Positions 8,370 through 18,164 of a stretch of 34,373 nucleotides of DNA are shown in pieces (position 1 is the first letter of the stretch; the number at the start of each line of letters is the position of its first letter). A model generated the notes under the pieces. That model was not told the DNA's origin. It saw only the letters and a list, made by a program, of their open reading frames with translations, and ran no database searches. The DNA is from an uncultured Bacteroidales bacterium. Its GTDB lineage: Bacteria; Bacteroidota; Bacteroidia; Bacteroidales; Paludibacteraceae. Made by a program: the position numbers and the translations under genes. The stretch lies in the NCBI GenBank assembly GCA_946617165.1, contig CAMOJP010000015.1:1-34373 (forward strand), read 5' to 3'.

Positions 8370-9422
8370 ATGGAAAAATTATCTTGGACCGAGCTGCGCA
8401 AAGCCATCGCTGAACGCATCAACGCAGATGAAAAAGAAGTAGCTGCGTTCCTTAACGCCCTTATACCAACTATCACAAACGCCTTGCGCGAAGACCGCCA
8501 GGTGAGAATAGCTAATCTGGGCACGTTTAAGTTACAAAGTATCGCTCCGCGCAAGAGCGTCAATGTCGCGACAGGGGAAGCTTTCACTCTGCCGGGATAT
8601 GACAAACTGGTGTTTGCTCCGGAGTCGTCCATCAAAGAGCTATTGAGTAATCCTAAAGCTTCCGCCGTTGCTGAAGAGAACACACCGCTTAGGAAATTAG
8701 GCGCACAGGCTGACGAAATAGTAGATATCCTCGGCGACCTGGGACAAGGACCGAAAGCCGCAGCTGTAGAAGAGCCAAAAACAGAGGAACCAAAAACAGA
8801 GGAGCCCAAAATAGAGGAACCCAAAATAGAGGAACCCAAAATAGAGGAACCCAAAATAGAGGAGCCTAAGACTATTGAACCGGTAATCGTGAATACGTTC
8901 GCGCAAAAAACGGAGGTCAAGAAAGAGAAAAAAAGCCGTACGTGGCTGGTAGTGGGGCTGACCATGCTCATCTTCGTACTACTGCTTGCATGCGCATTCC
9001 TTTTTGTAGGTAACAAATTCATCAAATTGGTGGATTCCTTGCATGACCGGAACACCCCAATCGAACAAGTCGAACCTGAGAAGCCTGCTGTTACGACGAC
9101 CGAACAGGACAACAACACTGTTACCGAACCGGACAGACCGGTCAGCACACTGCCTTACCCATACGAGTTCAAGCAGTTTATCGCTACCGAATACCTGCGC
9201 AAAGGAAGCCGGTTGACACTACTCGCACGCAGATACTATAATGAGACGGATATGTGGGTATTCATCTATGAAGCGAACAAAAACACCATCCCGCATCCAT
9301 CGGACATTCCCGTGGGCACAAAAATCCGTATTCCAAAAATACCTGACGAGTTACGCGACCTCAACAACCCCGAAGTAAGACAACTCGTTGACCGTTTAAT
9401 CGTAGAATACAAAGCGCTATAA
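8370..9422 (+). CDS. HU-domain / transmembrane / LysM fusion protein
   Basis: A 350-residue protein with an unusual order of domains. Residues 1-95 are an HU-like DNA-binding fold (IANLGTFKLQSIAPRKSVNVATGEAF), in which the arm proline of canonical HU is replaced (NVATGE). Residues 134-168 are seven EEPK(T/I) repeats. A basic stretch (KKEKKSR, 184-190) precedes one membrane helix at about 192-213. A variable acidic segment then leads to a LysM-like peptidoglycan-binding domain at about 275-323 (YLRKGSRLTLLARRYYNE ... IPVGTKIRIP). With positive charges on the N-terminal side of the helix and no signal peptide, the HU part should be cytoplasmic and the LysM part periplasmic. This suggests a DNA-to-cell-wall tether. 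HU domains fused to SPOR domains are known in this phylum; function here is inference. Stop TAA at 9420-9422 overlaps the proposed uvrA start. Confidence 0.88.
   Translation: MEKLSWTELRKAIAERINADEKEVAAFLNALIPTITNALREDRQVRIANLGTFKLQSIAPRKSVNVATGEAFTLPGYDKLVFAPESSIKELLSNPKASAVAEENTPLRKLGAQADEIVDILGDLGQGPKAAAVEEPKTEEPKTEEPKIEEPKIEEPKIEEPKIEEPKTIEPVIVNTFAQKTEVKKEKKSRTWLVVGLTMLIFVLLLACAFLFVGNKFIKLVDSLHDRNTPIEQVEPEKPAVTTTEQDNNTVTEPDRPVSTLPYPYEFKQFIATEYLRKGSRLTLLARRYYNETDMWVFIYEANKNTIPHPSDIPVGTKIRIPKIPDELRDLNNPEVRQLVDRLIVEYKAL
8769..8873 (+). repeat. Seven 15-bp tandem repeats encoding EEPK(T/I)
   Basis: Seven in-frame 15-bp units run without interruption and translate to EEPKT, EEPKT, four EEPKI and EEPKT. 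The central units (GAGGAACCCAAAATA) are identical to one another; the outer ones differ at third positions. They form a charged, proline-containing spacer between the HU and membrane parts of the surrounding gene. The identical core suggests recent expansion by slippage, with copy number free to vary in frame. Confidence 0.95.
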
Positions 9423-12154
9423 CAACGAATTATATACATATTAAAGGGGCTAAGACGCATAATCTCAAGAATATATCCGTCGATATACCCCAGAACAAAC
9501 TGGTCGTGATAACAGGCGTCAGCGGCAGTGGCAAATCGTCACTGGCGTTTGATACGCTCTATGCCGAAGGACAACGCCGGTATGTAGAGAGCCTGAGCGC
9601 CTATGCGCGCCAGTTCTTGGGACGAATGCAAAAGCCGGATGTGGAATTCATAGAAGGGATTCCGCCGGCTATTGCCATTCAGCAGAAAGTGACAAACCGT
9701 AACCCGCGCTCTACCGTGGGTACGGTTACAGAAATATACGACTACCTCAAACTTCTTTACGCGCGCGTGGGACACACGTACTCGCCCGTCAGCGGAGACG
9801 AGGTTAGGAAACACACCGTTCAGGATGTCGTACAGGCCATGATGGACCTGCCGGCTTCAAGCCGTGTATATCTCTTAGCCCCTATCGTCTTAGGCGGTAG
9901 AACGATGGACGAGCAACTGCGTATATGGATGGCAGAAGGATTCTCCCGTCTATGGCACGATGGAGATATAGTGCGTATCACCGAGAACACACAGGACCGT
10001 ATCAGCCACTTTGACCAAAACACCTGTCTGCTGGTGGACCGTATTGTCACGGACGGCGAACAGGCTACAGCCAACCGTTTTGCTGACTCGGTACAAACGG
10101 CGTTCTTCGAGGGACACGGAACATGCAAACTACATATCTTGTCAGGCGAAGAGGAGAAAGACCTCGTTTTCTCCGAACGCTTTGAAGCAGACGGCATCAT
10201 CTTCCAGGAACCGAGCGAACACTTGTTCGACTTCAATAATCCCGTAGGGGCCTGTCCGCTATGCAATGGCACAGGACAAACGGCCGGAATAGACCCCGAC
10301 TTGGTCGTGCCGGACAAATCGCTCAGTATATACGACGGAGCTATCGTATGCTGGCACGGAGATAAAATGGGAGAATGGAACAAACAGCTGGTCATGACCG
10401 CAAGCGAGTTTGATTTCCCTATCCATACTCCGTACTACGCACTCACCGCTGAACAGAAAAAACTGCTGTGGACAGGAAATGACTACTTCAAGGGACTGAA
10501 CACATTCTTCCAAGAATTGGAGCACAAACAGAACAGTATTCAGAACAAAGTGATTCTGGCGCGCTTCCGCGGAAAAGCTGTATGCCCCGAGTGCGAGGGA
10601 AACCGTCTGCGAAAAGAGGCACAGTATGTCAAGGTAAACGGCATGTCAATCAGCGAGATATGCAATATGCCGCTCAGCAGATTAAGTGAGTGGTTCGACA
10701 ACCTGCAACTAAACGAACAGGAAACACAAGCTGCCAAACAACTGCTCACAGAAATACGTTCACGCTTACATTTTATGGAAGATGTAGGACTGAGTTATCT
10801 CACGCTCAGCCGACTGAGTAATTCGCTATCCGGAGGGGAAGGACAACGCATCAATATCGCCAAGTCTTTAGGCAGCAGCCTCGTCGGTTCACTCTACGTT
10901 TTAGACGAACCCAGTATAGGACTGCACCCGCGCGATACGGCACGACTTATTCATGTGCTCAAAGAACTACGCGATTTGGGGAATACCATCGTCGTGGTCG
11001 AACATGACGAGGATATTATCCGCGCTGCCGATTACATCATAGAAATCGGACCCGGAGCAGGAAGAAACGGAGGAGAGATATGCTATCAGGGACCACCGAA
11101 CGACCTGCATTTTGACTACCGTGTACCACCCTTCCGCAGACCGTGGCACAATTATATCGAACTACACGGAGCATGCGAGAACAACCTCAAGAATATAGAC
11201 GTCAAGTTCCCACTCAACGTAATGACCGTTATCACGGGAGTCAGCGGAAGCGGTAAGTCGTCACTCGTAAGCAAAGTGCTCTACCCTGCACTCAAAAAAT
11301 TCTACGGAGGCGTTGCCGAGCGTACCGGCGACTACGGCAGTATCAGCGGAAGTACCCATTTGGTAAAGGATATCGAGTTCGTGGACCAACAGCCGCTGAG
11401 TCGTTCTTCACGCTCTAATCCCGTTACCTACCTCAAAGCGTACGATGAGATACGGAAACTTTATGCCGACCAGCAGCTCGCACAACAGATGAACTTCACA
11501 CCGGCACACTTCTCCTTTAACACACCGGGAGGACGATGCGAGGAGTGTCAGGGAGAAGGAACGATTACTATCGAGATGCAATTCATGGCGAACATCACCA
11601 TCGAATGCGAACACTGTAACGGCAAGCGGTTTAAGCAAGATGTATTGGACGTGCTCTATCGCGGTAAATCAATATACGACGTACTCACGATGACCGTGGA
11701 CCAGGCAATCGGGTTCTTCAGCGAAGACCCCGCTTGCAGGAAGATTGTGCAACGCCTCAAACCGCTGCAGGACGTAGGTATAGGATATGTTCAGTTAGGC
11801 CAATCGTCATCCACCTTGTCCGGAGGTGAGAGCCAGCGCGTCAAACTGGCGTCCTTCCTCGCACAAGAAAACGCCAATCCGACTATATTCGTGTTTGACG
11901 AACCGACGACAGGACTCCATCACACGGATATTGACAAACTGCTCGATGCCTTGAATGCACTTATCTCAAAGGGGCACACTGTCATCGTTATCGAACATAA
12001 CGCAGCTATTATTGCAGCCGCTGACCACGTAATCGACTTAGGACCGGAAGGCGGGGAAAACGGCGGACAAATCGTCTTCGAGGGAACACCCGAAGAACTG
12101 ATCCGTTGCCGGGATAGTTATACAGGTAAATATTTTAAACACTTTATACAATGA
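9419..12154 (+). CDS. uvrA: UvrABC excinuclease subunit A (start codon non-canonical)
   Basis: The damage-recognition ATPase of nucleotide excision repair, about 911 residues with the start proposed here. Numbering from 9419: first Walker A G33-VSGSG-K39-S40; first zinc module from paired CPLC and CPEC motifs; first signature LSGGEGQR with [12 protein letters not shown]; second Walker [10 protein letters not shown]; second zinc module CEEC ... CEHC; second signature LSGGESQR with FDEPTTGLH. The first ATG or GTG in frame is GTG at 9506, but the 29 codons before it ([20 protein letters not shown]) are plainly the conserved UvrA N-terminus, including the first beta-strand of the ATPase. No ATG, GTG or TTG exists between the in-frame stop at 9389 and 9506. 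ATA at 9419 overlaps the upstream TAA stop and is the best positional candidate. The gene ends in an ATGA overlap with the next gene. Confidence 0.93.
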   Translation: MTTNYIHIKGAKTHNLKNISVDIPQNKLVVITGVSGSGKSSLAFDTLYAEGQRRYVESLSAYARQFLGRMQKPDVEFIEGIPPAIAIQQKVTNRNPRSTVGTVTEIYDYLKLLYARVGHTYSPVSGDEVRKHTVQDVVQAMMDLPASSRVYLLAPIVLGGRTMDEQLRIWMAEGFSRLWHDGDIVRITENTQDRISHFDQNTCLLVDRIVTDGEQATANRFADSVQTAFFEGHGTCKLHILSGEEEKDLVFSERFEADGIIFQEPSEHLFDFNNPVGACPLCNGTGQTAGIDPDLVVPDKSLSIYDGAIVCWHGDKMGEWNKQLVMTASEFDFPIHTPYYALTAEQKKLLWTGNDYFKGLNTFFQELEHKQNSIQNKVILARFRGKAVCPECEGNRLRKEAQYVKVNGMSISEICNMPLSRLSEWFDNLQLNEQETQAAKQLLTEIRSRLHFMEDVGLSYLTLSRLSNSLSGGEGQRINIAKSLGSSLVGSLYVLDEPSIGLHPRDTARLIHVLKELRDLGNTIVVVEHDEDIIRAADYIIEIGPGAGRNGGEICYQGPPNDLHFDYRVPPFRRPWHNYIELHGACENNLKNIDVKFPLNVMTVITGVSGSGKSSLVSKVLYPALKKFYGGVAERTGDYGSISGSTHLVKDIEFVDQQPLSRSSRSNPVTYLKAYDEIRKLYADQQLAQQMNFTPAHFSFNTPGGRCEECQGEGTITIEMQFMANITIECEHCNGKRFKQDVLDVLYRGKSIYDVLTMTVDQAIGFFSEDPACRKIVQRLKPLQDVGIGYVQLGQSSSTLSGGESQRVKLASFLAQENANPTIFVFDEPTTGLHHTDIDKLLDALNALISKGHTVIVIEHNAAIIAAADHVIDLGPEGGENGGQIVFEGTPEELIRCRDSYTGKYFKHFIQ

Positions 12155-14106
12155 TGGTTAAAAACAAAATGAAAGAACTACGTCATTCTGACATGCTTTC
12201 TCACGTTTCAGGCTTAGGCTATCTGCCACGATGGGTAGTACTGCTTTTGGATGTCGCACTGTGCTTAGGAGCCTTTTGGATAAGTATTCTGATTGGTAAA
12301 GGAGTCTTTGAATACCAGATGTATGGCAAAGACATACACCTCTGGAGACAATGTCTGAGCACGATTGGCGTGCAGACTATTTGCTTCTGGATATTCCACA
12401 CCTACTCCGGTATCTTGCGTTATTCCACCTTCGTGGACACCCTTAAGACCTTCTTTGCAGTGCTGTTGGCTGGAGCAACCATGTTACTCATCAACGCAAC
12501 GCTTCTGCTCGCTACAGGTCAGAAGTATTTCCTCAATACCGCTATCATCATCTATATGTTGGTAGCTTTCGTTCTGCTGTTCTGTTTACGCGTAGGCGTG
12601 AAAACACTCTTTGAATCACTACAGCAGTCTGCCGGTAATCCCAAGGTTCTTATCTACGGCACCAAATCTGCCGGTATAGCTATCGCCAAGATGCTTCGCA
12701 GCGCAGGTAATACACCTTACCGTCCCGTCGGATTTATTACGGACGCTAACGACAGCCATCATTTCCAGTTAGTGGGGATGAACGTCTTCCCGCTCAACGA
12801 GAAACTGATTACTTACATGAGAAACCGCAACATCCGTAATGTCATCGTCTCTCCACTTAAAATGAAGGAGATTAATCCGGCGAGGGATTTGCAACTGCTC
12901 ATTGACAATAACATACATATCCTGACGACTCCGTATTTTACCGAATTTGACAGCAATACGGAACAAGACACCACCAGACGTATGGTTCGTATTGATGCCA
13001 TACAGATTGAGGACCTCCTGGAGCGCCCATCTATTCAGGTTAATACCGAAAACGTACGCGGTATTATCAGTAAGAAAGTGGTAATGGTTACAGGAGCTGC
13101 CGGTAGTATCGGAAGTGAACTCGTACGCCAGGTACAGAAGTTCAGCCCCAAAGCTATCATTCTGCTCGAACAAGCGGAATCACCTCTGCATGACCTCAAG
13201 TTGGAGCTAAGTAACAAATACCCCAACGCACGCTTTATTCCGGTTATTGCTGACGTACGCAATCGCGAACGGATAGAAGAAGTGTTCGCGGACTTCCGTC
13301 CCGATGTCGTTTACCATGCTGCCGCATATAAACACGTACCCCTCATGGAGAGCCACCCTAACGAAGCCATACGCGCGAATGTCATGGGAACAAAGAACAT
13401 GGCGGATATGTCCGTCAAATACGGCGTGGAGCGTTTCGTCATGATCTCTACCGACAAGGCCGTAAACCCCACCAATATCATGGGGGCAAGCAAGCGCATC
13501 GCCGAGATATATGTACAATCACTCTTCAAAAAACTGCAGAAAGAGAATCCTGACTGCACCAAGTTCATCACCACACGGTTTGGCAATGTGCTCGGCTCCA
13601 ACGGTAGCGTCATACCATACTTTAAAAAACAGATTGCTGCAGGCGGACCCGTTACGGTGACTCATCCCGATATCATTCGCTACTTCATGACGATTCCCGA
13701 AGCGTGCTGCCTTGTGATGGAAGCTTCCACACTCGGACACGGAGGAGAGATTTTCGTCTTCGACATGGGACATCCGGTTAAGATATTAGACCTGGCCAAG
13801 AACATGATACGGTTGGCTGGATACGTTCCGGGAGAAGATATCCAAATCGTATTTACCGGACTACGACCCGGAGAGAAATTATACGAAGAGTTGCTCAACC
13901 AAAAAGAAACTACCATTCCTACTAACAACAAGAAAATCATGGTGGCACGGGTTAGAGAGTTCCCGTTTGATGAGGTTAGCAAGAACATTGACGAATTAAT
14001 TGAACTCACCACACACAATAAACCCTTTATGACCGTACAAAAAATGAAAGATATTGTACCTGAGTTCATTAGCAATAATTCCGTTTACGAACAGTTGGAT
14101 AAATGA
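12151..14106 (+). CDS. Membrane-bound UDP-sugar 4,6-dehydratase (CapD/WbpM/FlaA1 family)
   Basis: A 651-residue membrane enzyme of the large SDR group that includes WbpM and PglF. These convert UDP-GlcNAc to the 4-keto-6-deoxy sugar used for QuiNAc, FucNAc or bacillosamine-type residues. Four hydrophobic helices lie between about residues 26 and 160, followed by a first Rossmann-like domain (NPKVLIYGTKSAG). The catalytic SDR domain starts with G315-AAG-SI-G321. The active site shows S433/T434 and M444-GAS-K448, the Ser-Met-Lys arrangement known for this subfamily in place of Tyr-xxx-Lys. It overlaps uvrA (ATGA, 4 bp) and the downstream sugar-phosphate transferase (ATGA, 4 bp), recalling the WbpM/WbpL pairing of Pseudomonas O-antigen synthesis. 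The exact sugar product is not determined. The start at the first of two adjacent ATGs is uncertain by one codon. Confidence 0.93.
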   Translation: MMVKNKMKELRHSDMLSHVSGLGYLPRWVVLLLDVALCLGAFWISILIGKGVFEYQMYGKDIHLWRQCLSTIGVQTICFWIFHTYSGILRYSTFVDTLKTFFAVLLAGATMLLINATLLLATGQKYFLNTAIIIYMLVAFVLLFCLRVGVKTLFESLQQSAGNPKVLIYGTKSAGIAIAKMLRSAGNTPYRPVGFITDANDSHHFQLVGMNVFPLNEKLITYMRNRNIRNVIVSPLKMKEINPARDLQLLIDNNIHILTTPYFTEFDSNTEQDTTRRMVRIDAIQIEDLLERPSIQVNTENVRGIISKKVVMVTGAAGSIGSELVRQVQKFSPKAIILLEQAESPLHDLKLELSNKYPNARFIPVIADVRNRERIEEVFADFRPDVVYHAAAYKHVPLMESHPNEAIRANVMGTKNMADMSVKYGVERFVMISTDKAVNPTNIMGASKRIAEIYVQSLFKKLQKENPDCTKFITTRFGNVLGSNGSVIPYFKKQIAAGGPVTVTHPDIIRYFMTIPEACCLVMEASTLGHGGEIFVFDMGHPVKILDLAKNMIRLAGYVPGEDIQIVFTGLRPGEKLYEELLNQKETTIPTNNKKIMVARVREFPFDEVSKNIDELIELTTHNKPFMTVQKMKDIVPEFISNNSVYEQLDK

Positions 14107-15167
14107 TTAGCTTTTTCTACTCACATCCTTATCTGATTGGCATCGTCTCGTGCCTGTTAGCCTTGGCGAGTATGCCTATAGTCATTCAGATTGCTAAAAA
14201 GAAGAATTTTGTCGTACGTCCTAACAAACGTATGAGCCACGTCGGTGAAGTTCCCAATATCGGAGGACTCGCAATATGTTTCTCTTTCCTGCTCTCCTAT
14301 ATGGTGTTTACATACAACGCCTTCCAGGAAGCACAGTTCTTGCTTATCGGGGTTTTTGCTATCGTTGCCATCGGAGTAACGGACGACATCTTGGTGCTTT
14401 CACCTTTCTCCAAACTGATTGGAGAGTCTCTGGCAAGCGTTGCGCTTATCGGATTTGCGGACATACGGATCACACATCTGCACGGCTTGTTGGGAATTAA
14501 TGAGATTGGACTTGTCCCAAGCTATCTGCTGTCTCTTTTAATCGTCATTGCTATCATCAATGCTATCAACCTTATCGACGGCGTTGACGGATTGGCAAGC
14601 GGATTGGGAATCATCTATTGCCTCTTCTTTGCCATCTATTTCCAACTCGTTGGCGATACTGATTGGGCGATACTGAGTATCTGTCTCATCGGGGCGCTAA
14701 CCGTCTATTTCTTCTACAATGTTTTTGGTAAGAAACAAAAGATTTTCATGGGGGACAGCGGAAGTTTGCTGTTAGGGTATATGTTAGCTGCTTTTGTCTT
14801 CCACCTGTGCGAGATAAATGCATACCACCAAGTCCCTGAAATATATCACATGTCCGCTGCGCCGGCGGTCAGTATTTGTGTAATGAGTATCCCTGTCTTT
14901 GATATGATTCGGGTGTCCTTGACACGCATCAGACATCATCGCTCGCCTTTCCAAGCGGACAAAAACCATATACATCATCTGCTTTTGAGGACGGGACTTT
15001 CTCACCTGCAGACTACGGCGGTACTCTGTGCCGTTTCACTCCTGCTCATCGGACTGGGGATTCTCGGACGAAATTGGAACATGTGGATGCTTGTCACTGT
15101 TGCTTTCGCTATCTATGCTTTACTCACATTAATCATTTGGCTTATTATAGACAGTAAAAATGCTTAG
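14103..15167 (+). CDS. Undecaprenyl-phosphate sugar-1-phosphate transferase (WecA/WbpL-like)
   Basis: A 354-residue multi-pass membrane protein of the MraY/WecA superfamily. It transfers a HexNAc-1-phosphate from a UDP-sugar to undecaprenyl phosphate, the first step of O-antigen, enterobacterial-common-antigen-like or capsule repeat synthesis. Family motifs are complete: D94-D95 (TDDILVL), N156-LID-GVDG, FMGD218SGS, and the cytoplasmic HIHH at 289-292, which marks the WecA rather than the MraY side. About ten hydrophobic helices are visible. It overlaps the dehydratase by 4 bp, so the two probably act in sequence: the dehydratase would make the sugar and this enzyme would load it on the lipid carrier. 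The final codons overlap the next gene by 8 bp. Confidence 0.93.
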   Translation: MISFFYSHPYLIGIVSCLLALASMPIVIQIAKKKNFVVRPNKRMSHVGEVPNIGGLAICFSFLLSYMVFTYNAFQEAQFLLIGVFAIVAIGVTDDILVLSPFSKLIGESLASVALIGFADIRITHLHGLLGINEIGLVPSYLLSLLIVIAIINAINLIDGVDGLASGLGIIYCLFFAIYFQLVGDTDWAILSICLIGALTVYFFYNVFGKKQKIFMGDSGSLLLGYMLAAFVFHLCEINAYHQVPEIYHMSAAPAVSICVMSIPVFDMIRVSLTRIRHHRSPFQADKNHIHHLLLRTGLSHLQTTAVLCAVSLLLIGLGILGRNWNMWMLVTVAFAIYALLTLIIWLIIDSKNA

Positions 15168-16947
15168 TATCAATCACCTCAGTATAGAATTCTCATCGCG
15201 TCCCGTCTTAGACGATATCTCTTTCTTGGTCAACAGGAAAGACCGTATCGCTTTAGTGGGGAAGAACGGAGCCGGTAAAACAACTCTGCTTCGCCTCATT
15301 GCCGGTGAGTATCAGCCTACTGCAGGTACGATCGCTAAAGACGCAGACCTCACCATTGGTTATCTGCCACAGGTCATGCTACTGTCAGACACCTGCTCGC
15401 TGCGAGAGGAAGTAATGAAAATCTTTCACGGAGAGGATGAAGCACGGTTTGTTGCTGAAATGGATAAGACCATTATCGGGCTGGGATTCGAACGCAAGGA
15501 TTTTGACAGACCATGCGCCGAATTTTCAGGAGGATGGCGTATGCGTATCGAATTGGCAAAGATCCTGCTCCGCCATCCGGATTTACTTCTACTCGACGAG
15601 CCGACAAACCATCTGGATATCGAATCTATTCAATGGTTAGAGAACTTCCTCAAAACGAGCCAAAGTGCCGTCATTGTTGTCAGTCACGACAGGGCATTCA
15701 TTGATAATGTAACCAATCGAACCATCGAAATCACACTCGGACGTATTTATGACTATAATGTCAACTACTCCAAGTTTGTTGCCCTGCGGCAGGAACGACA
15801 CGAACAGCAGGTAAGGGCTTACCTCAATCAGCAAAAGATGATTCAGGACACAGAGGACTTCATCGAGCGCTTCCGCTACAAAGCAACCAAGGCGGTGCAG
15901 GTACAATCGCGTATCAAACAACTCAATAAACTCGAGCGACTCGAAGTGGATATAGAAGACACTTCACGGCTAAACCTGCGTTTCCCTCCCGCACCAAGAA
16001 GCGGAGACTTCCCTGTTATCATACAGGACCTGCGCAAAGACTATGGTACACACACCGTCATACAAGATGTCAATCTCACTATCCGGCGCGGAGAAAAAGT
16101 GGCGTTTGTCGGAAAAAACGGAGAAGGAAAAACAACACTCGTTCGGTGCATAATGGGACAACTCGATTACTTCGGTACGCTTAAAATAGGGCACAACGTT
16201 AAAATCGGTTATTTCGCACAGAATCAAGCCGCGTTGCTTGACGAGAACCTGACCGTGTTTGAGACCATTGACTATGTCGCTGTCGGAGATATTAGAACAA
16301 AAATAAAAGATATCTTGGGAGCTTTCATGTTTGGAGGAGAAGCAAGTGATAAAAAAGTCAAAGTATTATCCGGTGGGGAACGCAGTCGCCTTGCTATGAT
16401 ACGGTTACTGCTCGAACCATGCAACCTGCTTATACTTGACGAGCCGACCAACCATCTGGACATGCAATCCAAAGATGTGCTCAAAGATGCACTCAAGGAC
16501 TTTAACGGAACCGTTATTTGCGTCAGCCACGACCGCGATTTCTTGGACGGACTGGTGCAGAAAGTGTATGAATTCGGTGGAGGAAAAGTCAGAGAGCACT
16601 TGGGAGGCATATACGACTTCTTGCGTACCAAGCAGATTTCTTCGCTCCGGGATTTAGAGAAGACTGATACGGCCAATCGGACCAATCAACAAACGGCTCC
16701 GGCTAAACCATCAGGGTCCAAGGCGGACTTCGAAGCGCAGAAAGCACAAGCTGCTGCAAAACGGAAGAAAGAAAAACAGATCGCGGACACCGAAGCGGAA
16801 ATAGAGGACTTGGAACAACAGCAAACTGAACTCGAAGCACTTCTCAACGAACCGGCTAACCAGACACAAGAGAACTTTGCTAAATACGAACACATCAAAC
16901 ATGCCATCGAGCAAAAACTCTACGAATGGGAGATATTATCCGAGTAA
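15160..16947 (+). CDS. ABC-F family ATPase (ribosome-associated type)
   Basis: A 595-residue soluble protein with two ABC ATPase cassettes and no membrane helices. Walker A motifs are GKNGAGKTT (34-42) and GKNGEGKTT (318-326). The signatures are FSGGWRMR and LSGGERSR, each followed by LLLLDEPTNHLD or LLILDEPTNHLD. The inter-domain linker is charged and helical (EDFIERFRYKATKAVQVQSR), as in ABC-F proteins that enter the ribosomal E site. The C-terminus (about 520-595) is a predicted coiled coil rich in Lys/Glu/Gln (IADTEAEIEDLEQQQTELEA), like the Uup/YdiF group. Known roles are translation rescue or antibiotic protection; nothing here specifies resistance. It overlaps the upstream gene by 8 bp although its job seems unrelated to polysaccharide synthesis. 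Confidence 0.93.
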   Translation: MLSINHLSIEFSSRPVLDDISFLVNRKDRIALVGKNGAGKTTLLRLIAGEYQPTAGTIAKDADLTIGYLPQVMLLSDTCSLREEVMKIFHGEDEARFVAEMDKTIIGLGFERKDFDRPCAEFSGGWRMRIELAKILLRHPDLLLLDEPTNHLDIESIQWLENFLKTSQSAVIVVSHDRAFIDNVTNRTIEITLGRIYDYNVNYSKFVALRQERHEQQVRAYLNQQKMIQDTEDFIERFRYKATKAVQVQSRIKQLNKLERLEVDIEDTSRLNLRFPPAPRSGDFPVIIQDLRKDYGTHTVIQDVNLTIRRGEKVAFVGKNGEGKTTLVRCIMGQLDYFGTLKIGHNVKIGYFAQNQAALLDENLTVFETIDYVAVGDIRTKIKDILGAFMFGGEASDKKVKVLSGGERSRLAMIRLLLEPCNLLILDEPTNHLDMQSKDVLKDALKDFNGTVICVSHDRDFLDGLVQKVYEFGGGKVREHLGGIYDFLRTKQISSLRDLEKTDTANRTNQQTAPAKPSGSKADFEAQKAQAAAKRKKEKQIADTEAEIEDLEQQQTELEALLNEPANQTQENFAKYEHIKHAIEQKLYEWEILSE

Positions 16948-17012
16948 CTCTCCGACTAACCACCCGCTCCCTACGATAGATACACGATAGATTAATATAA
17001 CTTCACTATAAG

Positions 17013-18164
17013 ATGAAAGAAGAAACGCTATACTACATCAAGTCCTTTCTGACTTATGGCAATCAAGAAGCCGCCAAGCAGATCGGCTACACCGCTGACC
17101 AAACGCAGTGGAGTAACTTCCGGATAATTATAATTCCTAACGGTCATCTCGGAAAAGATATCGTCTATCCGACAATGGAAGCGCCACAAGTCAACAGGCT
17201 CGGCAAAACGTATGTCATTCAGAATGACATCATATACGCAGTTTTCTTCTTCATCTCGCGGGCTGAGGAACTAATCGTCTCCGAACGGGACAAACACGGG
17301 CGCTTTGCGGCTGAGTATTCTATCTTAGGTCAACGAAATAACCTGCAAATTCCGCTCTTGGACGAATACGCACGATGTGTCATGAAATTGCTGGACCTGC
17401 CATTACCGCCTGAAAAGTACAATCATATCTACCTCACTCATGATATAGATACTATAGCATACTACCGTCACTTGCGCGGATTTATCGGAGGATGGCTTAA
17501 AGATGGTATGGACCCGGTATTAGATGCCTTGGAGGACATCAATCTTGATCCGGCTTATACGTTCCCGTGGCTGATTAAGCAAGACAAAAAAATTGCGGAA
17601 GCGCAGTCTGTCTATTTTGTAAAGCACACACAGGGCAAAGGCTATGATTATCCACAATATAAGTTGAATGGCAAGGACTGGAAAAATCTGAAAGCCCTAC
17701 TGCTGAAGAACAAAGCCATACTCGGTTTGCATTCATCCTACTATGGAGAGATTGATAATCCGGACCATTATACACTTCATCGCAGCCATTATCTACAATG
17801 TGACATACAGCAGATGCAACGTCTGGCGGACTGCGGTATAACCGACGACTTCACGATGGGATTTGCGGACAAAGCAGGATTCCGCTTGCAAACAACACGC
17901 GCTGTGAGATGGATTAATCCGGTAACATATAGCCTGACACCGCTCACACTCCATCCCTTAATCGTAATGGATTGCACACTTAGTAACGACAACTACATGC
18001 ATCTTGACGAAGATGAAGCTTATTTCCTGTGCGAACAACTATTCAGCAAAGTAAAAATGCATAACGGAGACCTCTGTCTGCTTTGGCACAATCATATACT
18101 CAATAACGGCACTTATCACAAAGCGTTATATACCAAACTTCTTAAGATTATACGTAACGTCTGA
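17013..18164 (+). CDS. Polysaccharide deacetylase-like protein (DUF7033-type)
   Basis: A 383-residue protein that I recognise as the Bacteroidota deacetylase-like family often found in surface-polysaccharide clusters. The N-terminal part (1-125) has no clear catalytic motif. The second part carries H143-D144-I-D146 (LTHDIDT), an Asp pair resembling the first NodB-homology motif, followed by LGLHSSYYG, TDDFTMGFADKAGFR and a final LLWHN. These fit a (beta/alpha)7 deacetylase barrel with a metal-binding His/Asp set. No signal peptide is seen, so it probably acts in the cytoplasm on a lipid-linked or nucleotide-linked glycan. It follows the ABC-F gene after 65 bp, the largest gap in the plus-strand run, and overlaps the next glycosyltransferase by one base (TGATG). 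Substrate unknown. Confidence 0.75.
   Translation: MKEETLYYIKSFLTYGNQEAAKQIGYTADQTQWSNFRIIIIPNGHLGKDIVYPTMEAPQVNRLGKTYVIQNDIIYAVFFFISRAEELIVSERDKHGRFAAEYSILGQRNNLQIPLLDEYARCVMKLLDLPLPPEKYNHIYLTHDIDTIAYYRHLRGFIGGWLKDGMDPVLDALEDINLDPAYTFPWLIKQDKKIAEAQSVYFVKHTQGKGYDYPQYKLNGKDWKNLKALLLKNKAILGLHSSYYGEIDNPDHYTLHRSHYLQCDIQQMQRLADCGITDDFTMGFADKAGFRLQTTRAVRWINPVTYSLTPLTLHPLIVMDCTLSNDNYMHLDEDEAYFLCEQLFSKVKMHNGDLCLLWHNHILNNGTYHKALYTKLLKIIRNV

Noticed and set aside
8769..8873. Tandem repeat as a CRISPR-like array
   Set aside because: The units are contiguous 15-mers without spacers and encode an in-frame peptide repeat.
9506..9508. GTG as the start of uvrA
   Set aside because: It would remove 29 codons that encode the conserved UvrA N-terminus.
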